From an uncultured Lachnospiraceae bacterium (GTDB lineage Bacteria; Bacillota; Clostridia; Lachnospirales; Lachnospiraceae), in NCBI GenBank assembly GCA_947594085.1, contig CANQEB010000150.1:1-6267 (forward strand): DNA of 6,267 nucleotides, in the 5' to 3' direction. Below are positions 5,429-6,267 of the stretch, piece by piece. A program made the translations under genes and the position numbers. The notes beneath the pieces are model-generated. The model was not told the origin of the DNA. It was given only the letters and a program-made list of their open reading frames with translations, and ran no database searches. Numbering within the stretch: position 1 is the stretch's first letter; every line of letters begins with the position of its first letter.

Positions 5429-6267
5429 ATGAAGAGATTACGTAAGGTAAGCATTTTTTTGATTATGTCAATTTTGATGTTAGGTATGACCGTGCCGCAT
5501 GTGGCGCACGCTGCCGGAAAAAACGTAAAGGTTTCTAACTCTAAGTCTGACTCTAAGAAAAAAGCAAAACAGTCAAAAAAGCGAAAAAACGGATGGTATA
5601 AGAAGAACCTGAAAACTTATTACTACAAAAACGGGTATAAGTATATCGGTTGGCATAAAATCGAAAACCAGTATTATTATTTCAATGAAAAAGGAGTGCT
5701 GCAAAAAAATACAATTGTTGGAAGTGCGGAAAAAGGTTATAACTATGTAGATGCTGGGGGAATTTTAGTAGTAGACAGTGCAATTAAATGTGCTGTGAAT
5801 TTTGTGATGAAATATTCTTCGCCGAATCAGTCGACGCTGCAAAGGCTGAAAAGTTGTTATAATGCATTATGCGGGTATTCCTATCAGAGAGTTTATTCTG
5901 ATCAGCCAAGTGCGAGCGTTATCAGATCATATGCTCTTTATATGTTTAACTATAAAAAGGGAAATTGTTATCGTTATGGTTCTGCGCTGGCGTATATCGC
6001 ACGCGTATTGGGATTGGACAGTCGTGTTTCAGTTGGCGGTGTGACTGCATATGCGTATAGGGATTTAAGCCCTCATGGTTGGTGTGAGATAAATATAGGA
6101 GGTGTGTGGAGACTATGCGACTGCAGTATGCAAAGAGCACATACAAGTAATAATTTATTCTTAGTTGAGTGGAATCGGTACCCCTTCCGCATAAGGCGTG
6201 ACAGAACCTTTACCATGCTGGTGAGCAAGGGCAAGGATGAACACGAAAGAGCAAAGCGCGATCCTCG
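5429..6267 (+). CDS. Secreted wall-associated protein with transglutaminase-like domain, 3' end outside window
   Basis: Predicted to be exported and held at the cell wall, with a papain-like transglutaminase/protease fold; the substrate is unknown. The frame is open to the window edge (279 full codons seen, no stop). Signal peptide: KRLRK, a hydrophobic run (7-23), and likely cleavage after VAHA (residue 28). Residues 31-53 are a Lys/Ser-rich linker. Residues 54-95 hold aromatic wall-binding-type repeats (GWYKKN, TYYYKNGYKYIGW, YYYFNEKGVL). The transglutaminase-like core carries the triad Cys180 in GNCYRYGSAL, His216 in SPHGWCEI and Asp231 in LCDCSMQ, in the expected order and spacing. Other cysteines are at 121, 143, 148, 219, 230 and 232. 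The ATG follows GGGGGAG (5417-5423). The gene is far more AT-rich than its neighbours until about 6180, where GC rises to about 55%. Members of this family may remodel the wall or cut peptides; which applies is not shown. Confidence 0.85.
   Translation, partial: MKRLRKVSIFLIMSILMLGMTVPHVAHAAGKNVKVSNSKSDSKKKAKQSKKRKNGWYKKNLKTYYYKNGYKYIGWHKIENQYYYFNEKGVLQKNTIVGSAEKGYNYVDAGGILVVDSAIKCAVNFVMKYSSPNQSTLQRLKSCYNALCGYSYQRVYSDQPSASVIRSYALYMFNYKKGNCYRYGSALAYIARVLGLDSRVSVGGVTAYAYRDLSPHGWCEINIGGVWRLCDCSMQRAHTSNNLFLVEWNRYPFRIRRDRTFTMLVSKGKDEHERAKRDP

Noticed and set aside
5862..6146. Small open frames on both strands inside the secreted-protein gene
   Set aside because: They overlap the transglutaminase-like coding frame, which has a signal peptide, repeats and a catalytic triad; the small frames show no such features.

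Overview
The window looks like a chromosomal segment of a Gram-positive Firmicute, most likely a clostridial (Lachnospiraceae-like) species. The evidence is the AGGTGA- and GGAGG-type ribosome binding sites, sigma-A-like promoters, a UvrX/YqjW-type Y-family polymerase, an EcsAB-like two-gene ABC transporter, and a secreted wall-repeat protein with a transglutaminase-like domain. No genus can be assigned from this alone. The left 5.2 kb is moderately GC-rich. From about 5217 the DNA becomes much more AT-rich.

Layout. Positions 1-142 hold no supportable gene, only short repeats and the ribosome binding site of the next gene. At 143-901 (+) is a YqeM-like SAM-dependent methyltransferase. A 130-bp spacer with a long inverted repeat separates it from the convergent ABC operon, which reads leftward: ATPase at 2728-3480 (-), then permease at 1032-2717 (-), 10 bp apart. 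A 203-bp divergent spacer (3481-3683) carries a weak promoter for the ABC operon and a strong extended -10 promoter for the Y-family DNA polymerase at 3684-5216 (+). A terminator-like structure follows. Next come an AT-rich promoter with a perfect TATAAT, a leader of about 110 nt with nested dyads, and the start of a secreted protein at 5429 that runs off the right edge.

How they work together. Only the ATPase and permease form a clear functional unit, an ABC exporter of unknown substrate. The methyltransferase, the translesion polymerase and the secreted protein appear to be independent transcription units. I see no RNA genes, CRISPR, transposase, integrase or toxin-antitoxin module, and no convincing sign of a wholly new system. 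The least ordinary part is the AT-rich right end: a cysteine-rich, wall-associated transglutaminase-like protein behind a structured leader.
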